Assembly (NCBI RefSeq): GCF_036884655.1
Contig: NC_088357.1
Span: 11,997,501 to 12,061,500 of the forward strand
From: Musa acuminata AAA Group
Taxonomy: Eukaryota; Streptophyta; Magnoliopsida; Zingiberales; Musaceae
Direction of reading: 5' to 3'
DNA length: 64,000 bases
The notes below the pieces were generated by a model. It was not told the origin of the DNA and ran no database searches. It saw nothing but the letters and a program-made list of their open reading frames with translations. Made by a program: the position numbers and the translations under genes. This document shows positions 22,641 through 34,387 of this stretch, one piece after another. Numbering within the stretch: position 1 is the stretch's first letter; each line of letters begins with the position of its first letter.

Positions 22641-23532
22641 ATAGCAAGTTATTTTATCATTTTTAAGTTTATTTTTATTCTTAGATTCTTGTTTTATGAA
22701 CTTCTTAAATTTTATTATGAGGAGTTCAAGATCATTATCATCATCATCATCACTTGAGTATTCTTATAAGTGGTCTTTTTCAGTTCTAAGTATCAAATCC
22801 TTCCTATTCTTTTGAATGTTGTTCTCGTGTTTACCATGTGTCAAAATAAATCATTTCATAGGTCATTAAAGACTCGATAAGTTTTTCAAAAGTAAAATTG
22901 TTTATGTACTTTACCTCTTATATTACCGTCACTTTATGTCACGCCCCCCGAATTTAATTATCATTTAGGAGGTGTGAACCTAATTCAAGATTGATAATAT
23001 TTAATTCAACAAACAATCCAGGATCCAATCACATATTTGAGGTCACTAAGAAAAACATTCAAGTCATTCACCTCTACAATCCACAATTCACAAAACTTGT
23101 GCAGTTTATAATCATACATCATGTCACTAGATGATTCTTAAAATCCAAAAATAACTTAACTAAACCATAACTATATCATAAATCCATAAGCACGACAATT
23201 AATGCAATCACAAAACCAACATGTACTACATGTTTATATCAGTATACAGTTTAGACTTAACATTTCCAAAATCCAAACATAAGAGGTACTTTTCAAATAT
23301 TTACAAGATACATCAATCTAGATTTGTCATTGATATCTCATTACACCCAAAAAGAACTTATACAACATCAACCTATCAAGTACAAAATATTTGCCCCAAA
23401 ATCTTCTAGCCTTCCACTTCCTTAACCCAATTTACATATTTTAGCGAGTGATAAGCTATCCTGAAAAATTTATATAGCAACGGGGTGAGTATATAAAGCT
23501 CAGCAAATGACTAACATATCCATAGCAAAGAG

Positions 23533-25015
23533 TGCTAGTCATAGGTGCCCAGCAAGCCAATCATGTGAGTGATGGCACGTGTGACTTGATACAGAATCTT
23601 TTTGCATATTATATTTTGGCGTATATCACTTTATAACTATTGCATAAATGCATATATATATTGTGATGTCCTTGGATTTGTGCAATGGGAATCAGATCAC
23701 GATAATGAGATCGATTCACCTTTAAACACATATCCTAAATAATCCCGGTCATAGGTTACTCGAGAGGGACATCGTGATAACCGGATAGACTGGTGTGTTG
23801 TATACCCGTCCATATGATGGATGCAGCTGGTCTCATAGCTACTCGTGTAGGGACACTAGGGATACAGTACAGGTGCTCATTGGAGAATGAGTTCACTGAT
23901 TGATCCGCTTACGGAATGCTGGATGGTTGATGATGCCTTATTGTCAGACAGTGATTCCGTAGTCCTAGTGGTGTATCTGGTCCTTAGACTTGAGACACCA
24001 AGGATGTCCTATATGAGTGCTCCACTCTTTGATACCAGACTTATAGGTTTGGCTGTCCCAGATCTAGTACAGCTGGTCATTGGGAGTGGTAGTCGACCTT
24101 ACGAGGGTTATTGAGTGTCGATAGAGGATCATCCACTCTCGGCGTCATGAGAGGAATATCCCATGTGTTCTTGCTCAGACAAATCCCTGGCCAGGGTCAA
24201 TCGGGTTGAGAGAGAAAGAGTTCTCCGGGAGAATCCGATTAGAGCGAGACTGAATAGAAACCGTATGGGTCTGACAACACCATGCTCGTTATACGGTCTC
24301 TGGGATATGAAATGGATGAGGGACTATAGGTACATGGTAACTGAGGACAGACAGGTCCAATGGATTGGATTCCCCTGTATCGTCTGGGGACTACGACGTA
24401 GTGGCCTAGTACGTCTGTAGTCGATGAGTCGAGTGAATTATTACAGAGATAATAATTCACTGAGTTAGAAGGAGTTCTGACAGGTATGACTCACGGCCAG
24501 CTCGATATTGGGCCTAGAGGGTCACACACATATGGTAGGCATTGCGATGAGTAGAGGTTCGGATATGAGATATCCGACGGAGCCCTTGTCTTATTGGATG
24601 CAGATCCAATACCCACTAGGGAAGGACCCATTAGGGTTTGACACGGGATCTCTATAAATAGGAGGGATTCACAGCCTCATAGGCTAGAGTCTTTGCTTGC
24701 CTTTCCTATTCTCCTCTCCCTCTCCACCTCAGAGTAGGCCTAGAGTTTTGAGGAGCGTCGTCGCAACCCTGCTGTGTGGATCACCGCTAGAGAGGAGGAT
24801 GCTTGACCTCCTTCACCCTCTCCTAAGGATCTGCAAGGAAACAGGGATATACGATCTCCCTAGGTAACACAATCTCTATACGCAGTTTTGTGTTTTGCGG
24901 ATTTTTTGCGCACCAATCTTCGCACGACGACGAACATCTTTTTGGGAATCGGGGATTTTTGTTTTCTTGTTCTTTCGCTGCGCATATGATGTCGCCCCCC
25001 AATGATTTCCCAACA
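23533..25015 (+). repeat. 5' LTR of the copia element
   Basis: 1,483 bp, TGCTAGTC...TTTCCCAACA. By eye it differs from the 3' LTR at about 15 substitutions plus two indels (4 and 11 bp), about 1% divergence, indicating a recent insertion. Open frames inside (for example at 23,887 and 24,163 and antisense) recur in the 3' LTR and are non-coding. Confidence 0.97.
24653..24660 (+). promoter_or_regulatory. TATA box of the copia LTR
   Basis: TATAAATA in the context GATCTCTATAAATAGGAGG, preserved in the 3' LTR (about 31,744) and in older relics at about 5,911 and 7,739. It lies about 360 bp before the LTR end. Probable start of element transcription by family analogy. Confidence 0.7.
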
Positions 25016-25016
25016 G

Positions 25017-25029
25017 TGGTATCAGAGCC
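25017..25029 (+). other. Primer-binding site (tRNA-Met type) of the copia element
   Basis: TGGTATCAGAGCC lies one base after the 5' LTR and is complementary to the 3' end of plant initiator tRNA-Met, the usual primer for copia elements. Confidence 0.93.
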
Positions 25030-26781
25030 AGGTTGTTCGTGCGAATGATTGGTTTTGAACTGCGTGTATTGTGTTTAGGAAGAATTTTGACGTCAAAATC
25101 GTTGACGCAAAAGCGAGAAAGGGCAGCAACCGTTGCTGCCCTCGATCTGCGTGCGTGCAGCGCAGCCGAAGGCGGGCAGCGCAGGGGCTGCGCCTGCAGC
25201 AGCCGCCCGGCGGTCTGCTTGCAGCAGGCTTGCTGCTGGCCGGGCTGGCAGCCCACGGGCAGAGGCGCCGTAGGGCAGCGGCGCTTGCCGCCGCTGCTCC
25301 CGCGGGCGAAACCCCCCCCACAAGGGCGGCCGCCCGACGGTACAGCACCGCCTGCGGAGGCAGCGACGCCTGAAGGGGGCGCCCACCCGCAGCGGCATCG
25401 CCGCCAGCGGGCGTGCCGCCTGCAGGCGAGGGCAGTGCCCTCGCCCCGCCGCACAGGCCGCCGCCGGCAGGGTGGCGGCGGCGGCAACAGCGAAAGGGGG
25501 AAAGGGCATTAGGGTTTTTTTGGCAAAAAGATAGTTTTGCCCCTGTGAATTTGAGAAATTCCAGTTTCTGTCTTTTGTCAAAATTACGAAAATACCCTTA
25601 GGAATTGAGAAATTCCCTATATATCCCTGATTTCAGAAAATATTAATTAATTAAAAGGTTTAGTTGATTATTATTTTTATTATTATCTAGTAGTCCTACA
25701 TGATGATGATTATTTATACATGTGATGTATGATGTGTGGACGGATGATCATAGACCGTGTGATGTGTGTACTTGTGATTATTATTATTGAGGTCTACGAA
25801 CCTCCATTATATTTCTCGTTTATTGTTGGGCCTGCGTGCCTATGATTAAGTTGTAATCACATGGGGAGGCGCAGCGGGAGCGTGGATGCGATAGCGGGAC
25901 CCACGAGACGGACGATCGTGATGCATGGAGATGCATCAAGATGTCGACGAAATCGACGAGGACGAGATGGACGATCACAGGGTATGGAGATGCACCGTTG
26001 CACACATAGATCTTGATGTGAGTGATTAGGCCTACTGGCTCGGGCCTAATCATATTAGGTTGTGGTCCATGATCATCTGGTGTGATTGCTTATACACATA
26101 CTAGATATGTATATATATTTGCATGCGATGTAGATATATATTAAATATGTATATGTGTGACATGTCATATTAGGAGACCAAATCATAGAAACATCTCTCG
26201 ATAATATTAAGTCGGTAAACGTGAGGCAATTAGATTGACCCACGTGGCCTTCCATCGTTATGAGTAGGAACCGATTCCCGGTGTATGTTGAGTTGGTCGA
26301 GTCCCTCGAGACTCACCTATATCGCGATTCGCTATCTTGCTTACGACATAGAGATGTCACCGGTGACATGAGGGCATGGTATGCTTGGTCGAGTCCCTCG
26401 AGGGTATATCATCAAATCAGACTCATCTTGTAACGAAGGTGTTGACTTAACCGAGCATCATGGTTGGTCGAGTCCCTCGAGGCCATGGTGATTCGGAGGC
26501 CGAACAGGACGGGAATCACAAGGAGTTGTGATCGGCAAGAGTTGCCTACCTTTTAGGCTTAGTGTGATTGGTCGAGTCCCTCGAGGTTACACTAAGACGC
26601 TGATTGGATCCTGATCCCCACTAGAAGTCTGCCGGAGACTTCCGTTTCACGTGCTGAGGGTGTCGCGTGACTCGATAGTAAAATAGTGGGAGCATATTAA
26701 GATAGAAGTCCATATCTTGATAGTTTATTTCTTTCAAAATCTGCATGTTATTCATTTCTGCTACATCTTTATTTTTAGAAA
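25030..26781 (+). other. Long leader of the copia element with a GC-rich island
   Basis: About 1.75 kb between primer site and gag. Bases 25,110-25,500 are extremely GC-rich (CGCCGCC/GGGCAGC-type sequence) inside an otherwise AT-rich element and show stop-free frames in several registers on both strands (up to about 200 codons), which is a composition effect. From 25,620 the sequence is AT-rich. At 26,293-26,585 it carries the four-copy GTCGAGTCCCTCGAG motif. No gene is supported here. Confidence 0.8.
26293..26585 (+). repeat. Four copies of TTGGTCGAGTCCCTCGAG in the copia leader
   Basis: Perfect 18-bp copies at 26,293-26,310, 26,385-26,402, 26,464-26,481 and 26,568-26,585, spaced 92, 79 and 104 bp. 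Sequence between them differs. Each holds the inverted arms CGAG/CTCG around TCC. Single diverged copies remain in the older relics at about 6,352 and 22,541, so the motif belongs to the family's leader. Confidence 0.9.
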
Positions 26782-27552
26782 ATGTCGCTTTCAAATCCCT
26801 TACGTGGCATACTTGATGTCAACCGCCTCACTGGTCCAAATTATACGGATTGGCTCCGTAACTTGAGAATTGTTCTCACAGCGGAGAAAATCGTGTACGT
26901 CCTTGATACAGTGATGCCTACGCCCGAAGAAGGGGCAAGCGAGGATGAGATCGCTCGCTACGTGAAGTACATTGATGACTCCACTCTTGCTCAGTGCTAT
27001 ATGTTGGGCTCTATGACTCCAGAGTTACAGACACAACATGAAAAGATGGATGCCAGATCCATTCTCCTACATGTCCGTAAATTGTTTGAGGAACAGGGAA
27101 GGACTCAACGATATGAGATATCCAAGAGCCTTTTCCGCGCTAGGATGATTGAGGGGACACCGGTTCAGAACCATGTCCTAAAGATGATTGAGTGGATAGA
27201 GAAACTCACAGGTCTAGGAATGGTCCTAGAGGATAACTTGTGTGTGGACATTGTGCTTCAGTCCCTACCAGATTCCTTTTCACAGTTCATAATGAATTTT
27301 AATATGAACAAGCTTGAGGTGACTCTCCCAGAGCTCCTCAATATGTTGAGGGAGGCAGAGAGTACTATTAAGAAAGAGAAGTCAGTTCTCTACACTGGTG
27401 AGACCAGAAAGAAAAGGAAAGCAGAAAGGTCCCTTAAGAAGGGAAAGGGCAAGGGCAGATAAGGTAAAGCAAAGGTTGCTAAGAAAGACCCAGTAAAGGA
27501 CAAAGGCCAATGCTTCCACTGTGGTAAAGATGGGCACTGGAAGAGAAACTGC
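26782..27552 (+). pseudogene. Copia gag with zinc knuckle, interrupted
   Basis: From ATG 26,782 a 226-codon frame has the copia gag pattern ([17 protein letters not shown] near the start; [28 protein letters not shown]) and a Lys/Arg-rich tail. It stops at TAA 27,460-27,462. In the same frame beyond the stop a CCHC knuckle [14 protein letters not shown] (27,511-27,552) follows, so the stop is a mutation inside gag-pol. It would form the capsid of the element. Confidence 0.92.
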
Positions 27553-27619
27553 AAAGAGTACCTTGCAGAAAGGGCGAAACAAAAGCTTGATGAAGCTTCG
27601 GGTACATTCATGATCAGTC

Positions 27620-30590
27620 TCCATTTGTCAGACTCTTATGATAACACATGGGTATTGGATACCGGTAGTGCTTATCATATATGCAATTCGTTGTAGGTTC
27701 TGGCAAGGCCTAGGAGACTAGAGAGAGGCGAGATGGACCTCAAGATGGGTAATGGAGCAAAAGTTACTGTATTAGCTGTTGGCGAGGTCGCCCTACATCT
27801 ACCTAGTGGAGCTTTTATTGTATTAGATGCATGTTATTTTATTCCTTCTATTATCAAAAACATTATCTCCATTTCATGTTTAACAATTAGTAGATATAAA
27901 TTTGTTTTTGAGAACAATGGTTGTTCAATATTATTAGATGATAAGATCATCATGAAAAGAACATTGCATAATGGTTTATTTATGTTAGACACTACTCCAC
28001 ATGAATGTAAATGTGTCTAAAAGGAAACGAGATGAGGTGAACAATGCATACCTGTGGCATTGTAGGCTAGGTCACATCCATGAAAGAAGGATTCAAAAGT
28101 TGCTAAATAATGGATATCTAGATCCATTCGACTATGTGTCTTATGCAACTTGTGAGCTTTGCATTCGTGGAAAATTGACCAACTCTCCATTTAGTGGAAC
28201 TGGAGAGAGAGCCACTGAGTTGTTGGAACTCATACATAGTGATGTATGTGGATCCATGTCAACTCATGCCATTGGAGGTTACTCCTACTTCATTACATTT
28301 ACTGATGATTTCTCAAGGTATGGATATGTGTACTTAATGAAGTACAAGTCTGAGGCCTTTGAGAAATTCAGAGAGTATAAGAATGAGGTGGAGAACTAGA
28401 CTGGAAAGAGTATCAAAACTCTTCGATCAGATCGAGGAGGTGAGTACTTAAGTACAGAGTTTACTCAGTTCCTCAAGGACCATGTGATATTATCCCAATG
28501 GACACCTCCTTATACACCTCAGCTCAATGGTGTCTCTGAAAGGAGAAATCGTACATTATTAGATATGGTACAGTCCATGATAAGTTTCGCTGACCTACCC
28601 ATCTCATTCTGGGGATATGCCCTAGAAACCGCAGCTTACCTTCTGAATAGAGTTCCAACTAAGTCGGTAGTGTCTACACCATATGAGATATGGAAAGGGA
28701 AGAAGCCTGATCTTAAGGTTGTTAAGATTTGGGGCTGCCCTGCCCACGTTAAAAGGCACAACCCCGATAAGTTAGAATCAAGGACAGAGCGATGCATATT
28801 TGTGGGATACCCCAAGGAAACTTGTGGGTATTATTTCTATCATCTCGAGGACAAAAAGGTCTTTGTAGCTAAGAGAGCAGTGTTCCATGAGAAGGAACAC
28901 ATTCTTGGCGGAGACAGTGGGAGAATGATAGAGTTGAGCGAAGTTAGAGAACCAAGCTCAAGCACCACTCTACAGCCCGAGTCTGTTCAGGTACCTAATA
29001 CACAAGTTTCAACTTTACGCAGGTCTGATAGAGTATCTCATCCTCCTGAGAGATATGTGGGACATATTAGAGGAGAGGATGCTGAGGATATTGATCCTCA
29101 GACCTACGAGGAGGCTATTATGAGTATAGACTCCGGGAAGTGGCAAGAAGCCATGAATTCTGAGATGGATTCTATGTACTCCAATAAGGTTTGGAACCTA
29201 GTTGATGCGCCCGAAGGTATTGTACTCATCGGTTGCAAGTGGATCTTTAAGAAAAAAGATCGGAGTAGATGGAAAGGTAGAGACCTATAAAGCAAGGCTA
29301 GTGGCTAAAGGGTATCGTCAAAGGCAAGGTGTTGACTACGACGAAACCTTCTCACCCGTAGCAATGCTAAAATCCATCAGAATTCTATTGGCTATTACAG
29401 CACACTATGATTATGAGATCTGGTAGATGGATGTGAAAACCGCATTCCTCAATGGGAACCTCAAGGAGGAAGTGTATATGATGCAACCTGAGGGATTCGT
29501 GTTCAAGAACTGCCCAGATAAGGTGTGTAGGTTGCTTAGATCCATTTATGGACTAAAGCAAGCTTCCCGAAGTTGGAACATAAGATTTGATGAGTCAATT
29601 AGATCTTATGACTTCGTTAAGAACGAAGATGAGCCTTGTGTGTACAGGAAGGTAAGTGGGAGCGCTATCACCTTTTTGGTGTTATATGTGGATGACATCC
29701 TCATCATTGGGAATGATGTAGGAATGCAATCCACAGTAAAGACTTGGTTATCTAGACACTTCTCCATAAAGGACTTAGGGGAAGCATCCTATATCTTGGG
29801 GATTAGAATCTATAGAGATAGATCCAAGAGGATGCTTGGCTTGTCCCAGTCCAGGTACATAGAAACCATTGTCAAAAAGGTTTGGCATGGAAAATTCCAA
29901 AGGGCAAACATGAATATGATACCTTATGCCTCAGCAATAGGGTCTATCATGTATGCCATGCTATGTACTAGGCCTGATATAGCGCATGCTCTGAGTGTCA
30001 CGAGCAGGTATCAGGCGGATCCAGGCTTGGAGCACTGGAAAGCAGTAAAGTGTATCCTTAAGTACTTGAGAAGGACTAAGGATCTTTTACTAGTATATGG
30101 AGGTAATAGCCTTAAGGTTGAAGGCTACACTGACTCAAGTTTTCAGTCTGATGTCGATGATAGCAAGTCGAATTCAGGGTATGTGTACACCTTGAATGGA
30201 GGAGCAGTGTGCTGGAAGAGTTCTAAGCAAGATACCACTGCTGACTCGACCACAGAGGCGGAGTACATTGCCGCATTAGATGCAGCAAAGGAGGGAGTCT
30301 GGGTGAAGAAGTTCATCACAGATTTGGGAGTCGATACAGATAGCGACAAGTCGACTTCCTTATATTGCGACAACTATAGGGCGATTACTCAAATAAGGGA
30401 ACCCAGGTCTCATCAGAAGTGTTCTGAGGAGGTTCTAGCTTATAAGAGAGATCGTAACCAGAGGAGATGTAGTAGTGGAAAGAGTTTCATCCGAAGATAA
30501 CATTGCAGATCCACTGACAAAGCCGTTGTCTCAGATTGTCTTTGAGCGTCACAGGAGTTTGATGGGGATCAGACACATAGGTGATTGGCT
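27620..30590 (+). pseudogene. Copia pol (protease, integrase, RT, RNase H), multiply disabled
   Basis: Protease: [12 protein letters not shown], then TAG at 27,694-27,696. Frame changes by +1 near 28,010. Integrase: WHCRLGHIHERR, CELCIRGK zinc region, HSDVCG, TAG at 28,397-28,399, then TPQLNGVSERRNRT. Another frame change near 29,265; RT begins [23 protein letters not shown] at 29,424-29,426, then [10 protein letters not shown] and LYVDDILI (active-site YVDD present). The segment before [20 protein letters not shown] is shortened. RNase [15 protein letters not shown], then a frame change near 30,415; the end (DPLTKP) is in another frame at about 30,512. Typical order for copia. No functional polyprotein is possible. 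Confidence 0.93.
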
Positions 30591-30608
30591 TTAGGTCAAG
30601 TGGGAGAT

Positions 30609-32106
30609 TGCTAGTCATAGGTGCCTAGCAAGCCAATCATGTGAGTGATGGCACGTGTGACTTGATACAGAATCTTTTTGCATATTATATTTTGGCGTAT
30701 ATCACTTTATAACTATTGCATAAATGCATATATATATATATTGTGATGTCCTTGGATTTGTGCAATGGGAATCGGATAATGATGAGATCACGATAATGAG
30801 ATCGATTCACCTTTAAACACATATCCTAAATAATCCCGGTCATAGGTTACTCGAGAGGGACATCGTGATAACCGGATAGACTGGTGTGTTGTATACCCGT
30901 CCATATGATGGATGCAGCTGGTCTCATAGCTGCTCGTGTAGGGACACTAGGGATACAGTACAGGTGCTCATTGGAGAATGAGTTCACTGATTGATCCGCT
31001 TACGGAATGCTGGATGGTTGATGATGCCTTATTGTCAGACAGTGATTCCGTAGTCCTAGTGGTGTATCTGGTCCTTAGACTTGAGACACCAAGGATGTCC
31101 TGTATGAGTGCTCCACTCTTTGATACCAGACTTATAGGTTTGGTTGTCCCAGATCTAGTACAGCTGGTCATTGGGAGTGGTAGTCGACCTTACGAGGGCT
31201 ATTGAGTGTCGATAGAGGATCATCCACTCTCGGCGTCATGAGAGGAATATCCCATGTGTTCTTGCTCAGACAAATCCCTGGCCAGGGTCATTCGGGTTGA
31301 GAGAGAAAGAGTTCTCCGGGAGAATCCGATTAGAGCGAGACTGAATAGAAACCGTATGGGTCTGACAACACCATGCTCGTTATACGGTCTCTGGGATATG
31401 AAATGGATGAGGGACTATAGGTACATGGTAACTGAGGACAGACAGGTCCAATGGATTGGATTCCCCTGTATCGTCTGGGAACTACGACGTAGTGGCCTAG
31501 TACGTCCGTAGTCGATGAGTCGAGTGAATTATTACAGAGATAATAATTCACTGAGTTAGAAGGAGTTCTGACAGGTATGACTCACGGCCAGCTCGATATT
31601 GGGCCTAGAGGGTCACACACATATGGTAGGCATTGCGATGAGTAGAGGTTCGGATATGAGATATCCGACGGAGCCCTTGTCTTATTGGATGCAGATCCAA
31701 TACCCACTAGGGAAGGACCCATTAGGGTTTGACACGGGATCTCTATAAATAGGAGGGATTCACAGCCTCATAGGCTAGAGTCTTTGCTTGCCTTTCCTAT
31801 TCTCCTCTCCCTCTCCACCTCAGAGTAGGCCTGGAGTTTTGAGGAGCGTCGTCGCAACCCTATTGTGTGGATCACCGCTAGAGAGGAGGATGCTTGACCT
31901 CCTTCACCCTCTCCTAAGGATCTGCAAGGAAACAGGGATATACGATCTGCCTAGGTAACACAATCTCTATACGCAGTTTTGTGTTTTGCGGATTTTTTGC
32001 GCACCAATCTTCGCACAACGACGAACATCTTTTTGGGAATCGGGAATTTTTGTTTTCTTGTTCTTCCGCTGCGCATATGATGTCGCCCCCCAATGATTTC
32101 CCAACA
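30609..32106 (+). repeat. 3' LTR of the copia element
   Basis: 1,498 bp, TGCTAGTC...TTTCCCAACA, preceded by a purine-rich tract. It has an extra ATATAT-type dinucleotide pair and an 11-bp partial duplication around GATAATGATGAG (30,774-30,790) relative to the 5' LTR. Confidence 0.97.
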
Positions 32107-34259
32107 AAGAGGACATGTTTCAAACAAATAAGGTATTAAAATACAAAGCAGAGATACAAGATGAAACAGTAGCATGTTTTGTTTGAATGCAGAATTACAA
32201 TGTCGTATCATTCGAAGCACGTTTTGTTTATACAATCGAGGAAAGGTAATTGGAGCATATCATTGGCATAAGGAGCATATCGATGACATATGGTAGTTTT
32301 CAAGGTATAACAAAGACTTATAACATTTCGGAAACATATCAAAGAACAAAACATGAATAGAAGTTCCAATGTCACATGACGATGCATTCATTTCATTCTT
32401 ATCCAAAGCATGTATAGAAACATAGCCAAAGCTTTGGATATCATATCAAACACATAGAAGGTGAAGTAGGATCATAACATAATATGGTCCATCCATTTCT
32501 GAAGAACCACCAAACATAAGTCTCCCATGTCTGGGAGCTCCATCCACCCACGTCTGAGTGAAGTCATAGGGGGCCGACAGAGCATCACGGGCTCTAAGCA
32601 TAACTCCTTTTACCATTTCTGGCAAAGGTTCACATTTATCCCACAAACACCAGAGTACAAAGGGACAGTAGGAATAATGAAATTAGCATATATTGGAAGC
32701 ACACGTGGAACAACGAAATGTACATATGTCTTTCGAGTCAATACGATACAAACATAATCTTTCACAAATGTATTCATATTTGAAAGGAAACAAAAGCAAG
32801 AGTATACAAGAATTTCAAGAAATCACATATGGCTCAATTGAAATAAGAAAGTTAGATGAATTCAATGTCCAAAGAAATGAAACTGGAAGAGGCATATATC
32901 GAAAGCAAATGCGGAACAATGGGATGCATGTGCCGAATCATTACGATGCAAACATGAACTTTAGATGATAGCTGCAGATGTAGAAATAAATAAAGGACAA
33001 AAGTATACAAGAATTTAAGGTAATAATGTAAAGCTTAACTGAAGAGTGTTTGTCGAAATCGATTTCCAAAGAGAAGAAACAAGGAAAGCCGAAATCGACC
33101 AAAGCTCGATTCTGGTAGAATTTGATAGGGACATTGAATGAACTATTTGGATAACCAATTATACTCCAATTTGTACAAAATAGGTGTCATTAGAAAGCTT
33201 TATCAAACTAGTTTTAGGAAAATTAAGCTAACAAGAATTGGAATTTACAACAGGGAGTTACAAATAATTTCGTAGCAAAAGGTCTGAAAATATTAGCTCT
33301 GTTTTACTGAATCCATAGGGTCGATGAAAGCAGATGTTTTAGTTAGCAATTGTACTCCAAAAATTTCAAATCATATATATACAGAAAGCATTTTGAGTCT
33401 AGCTTCGAATAAATCATACTTTGTATGAATCTGAGTTCACAGCAGAAAGTTATAAATAGTTAAGCAACAAGAGGTTAGAAATTTCAGTCCCTGTTTTGCA
33501 GAATCTATAGGGTTAATTTAAACAGAAGTCTTAGTAGGCATTTAAACTCCAAATCATTCGATCTTAGTATCAAAATAAAGATTTTTTTGTCTACTTTCAA
33601 ATGGAATAGGTCTTGTCTAAATCAGAGTTTATTACAAAATGTTATGATCGAAACATTGCATAGAGGTCACATTACCGAAAAATTATAGATTCATAGCTTT
33701 ATATCAAAACGAAAGAAGGTCTGGTTCTCAGTTGAAATCTTTCAAATTTTGCAGAATAAAAATTGAAACAGAGATTAAGGTTACTATAGGATGGGGTTAG
33801 AACACTTGCCTTAAAATTATTTGAATCCCAAATATGGAAAAATTGATGAAAAACCTCAAGCTCTTCTTCTTCTTCTTCTTCTTCTTCTTCTTTTCTCAAA
33901 CTCACGTTGGCTGCAACTCTTCAGGTTTGTTTTCTTTAACCTTTCATCTAATTATTTGGGTTTTGGTATATGCAAAAGTTGCAATGTGTCATGCATGCAT
34001 GAAAGGGGCTAGGTGTCATCTTTAGAGAAAAGATAAGTGGCACTAACCTTAGGTTAGCTAGTGACACATGTCTACTATTTTTTTTTTTCTTACTTAAATC
34101 TGAATCTTTCATAAATTATATCAAACTTCTAATATTTACTCTTAGGTCCTTAGTCATAAACTTTTAATATAATATCATTTAATATAAAATAATTATTAAA
34201 TAATCCTTATTTTTATAAACAAACCTTTTACTGAATTTTTAAAAATGGTGGATGTTACA
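32107..34259 (-). repeat. Larger part of gypsy LTR 1 (right of the copia insertion)
   Basis: Collinear with 38,630-40,780 at roughly 97% identity by eye, ending GATGTTACA. The remaining part of this LTR is 22,937-23,532. No host gene; the frames at 32,527, 32,693, 33,821 and 33,834 have counterparts in the other LTR and include a CTT-run giving poly-Leu/poly-Phe/poly-Glu artefacts. Confidence 0.93.
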
Positions 34260-34276
34260 CTCTCCCCTCCTTAAAG
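34260..34276 (-). other. Polypurine tract of the gypsy element
   Basis: On the minus strand CTTTAAGGAGGGGAGAG immediately precedes the LTR start TGTAACATCC. Purine-rich and in the expected position for plus-strand priming. Confidence 0.85.
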
Positions 34277-34387
34277 AAAAATTTAGTCTTCTAAATTTAT
34301 CATACCTCATTCGATGAAAAGATGAGGATAAGCTTTCATCATTTCTTCCTCAAGCTCTGAAGTTGTTTCCTCTCCAGAATGATATCT

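Larger units (their letters stand above)
23533..32106 (+). mobile_element. Ty1-copia retrotransposon, 8,574 bp, TSD AAGAG
   Basis: Complete structure: 5' LTR, tRNA-Met-type primer site, leader, gag, protease-integrase-RT-RNase H, purine tract GTCAAGTGGGAGAT (30,595-30,608), 3' LTR. It is flanked by AAGAG at 23,528-23,532 and 32,107-32,111. It sits in LTR 1 of the gypsy element; the intact partner LTR shows the empty site with a single AAGAG at 38,625-38,629. Integrase precedes RT, so it is copia. Size and LTR length are compatible with Tork/Angela-like elements (tentative). Coding is broken in at least seven places, so it must have been mobilised in trans. Confidence 0.97.

Noticed and set aside
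23887..24460. Small ORFs repeated at 30,978-31,551
   Set aside because: Both sets lie inside the two LTRs of one copia element, which explains their conservation.
25022..25601. Several overlapping long open frames on both strands
   Set aside because: They come from the GC-rich leader of the copia element; stop codons are rare in any frame at this composition and no protein family is visible.
33821..34025. Poly-Leu / poly-Phe / poly-Glu proteins
   Set aside because: They are translations of a CTT microsatellite in the gypsy LTR in different frames; the same occurs at 40,340-40,547.
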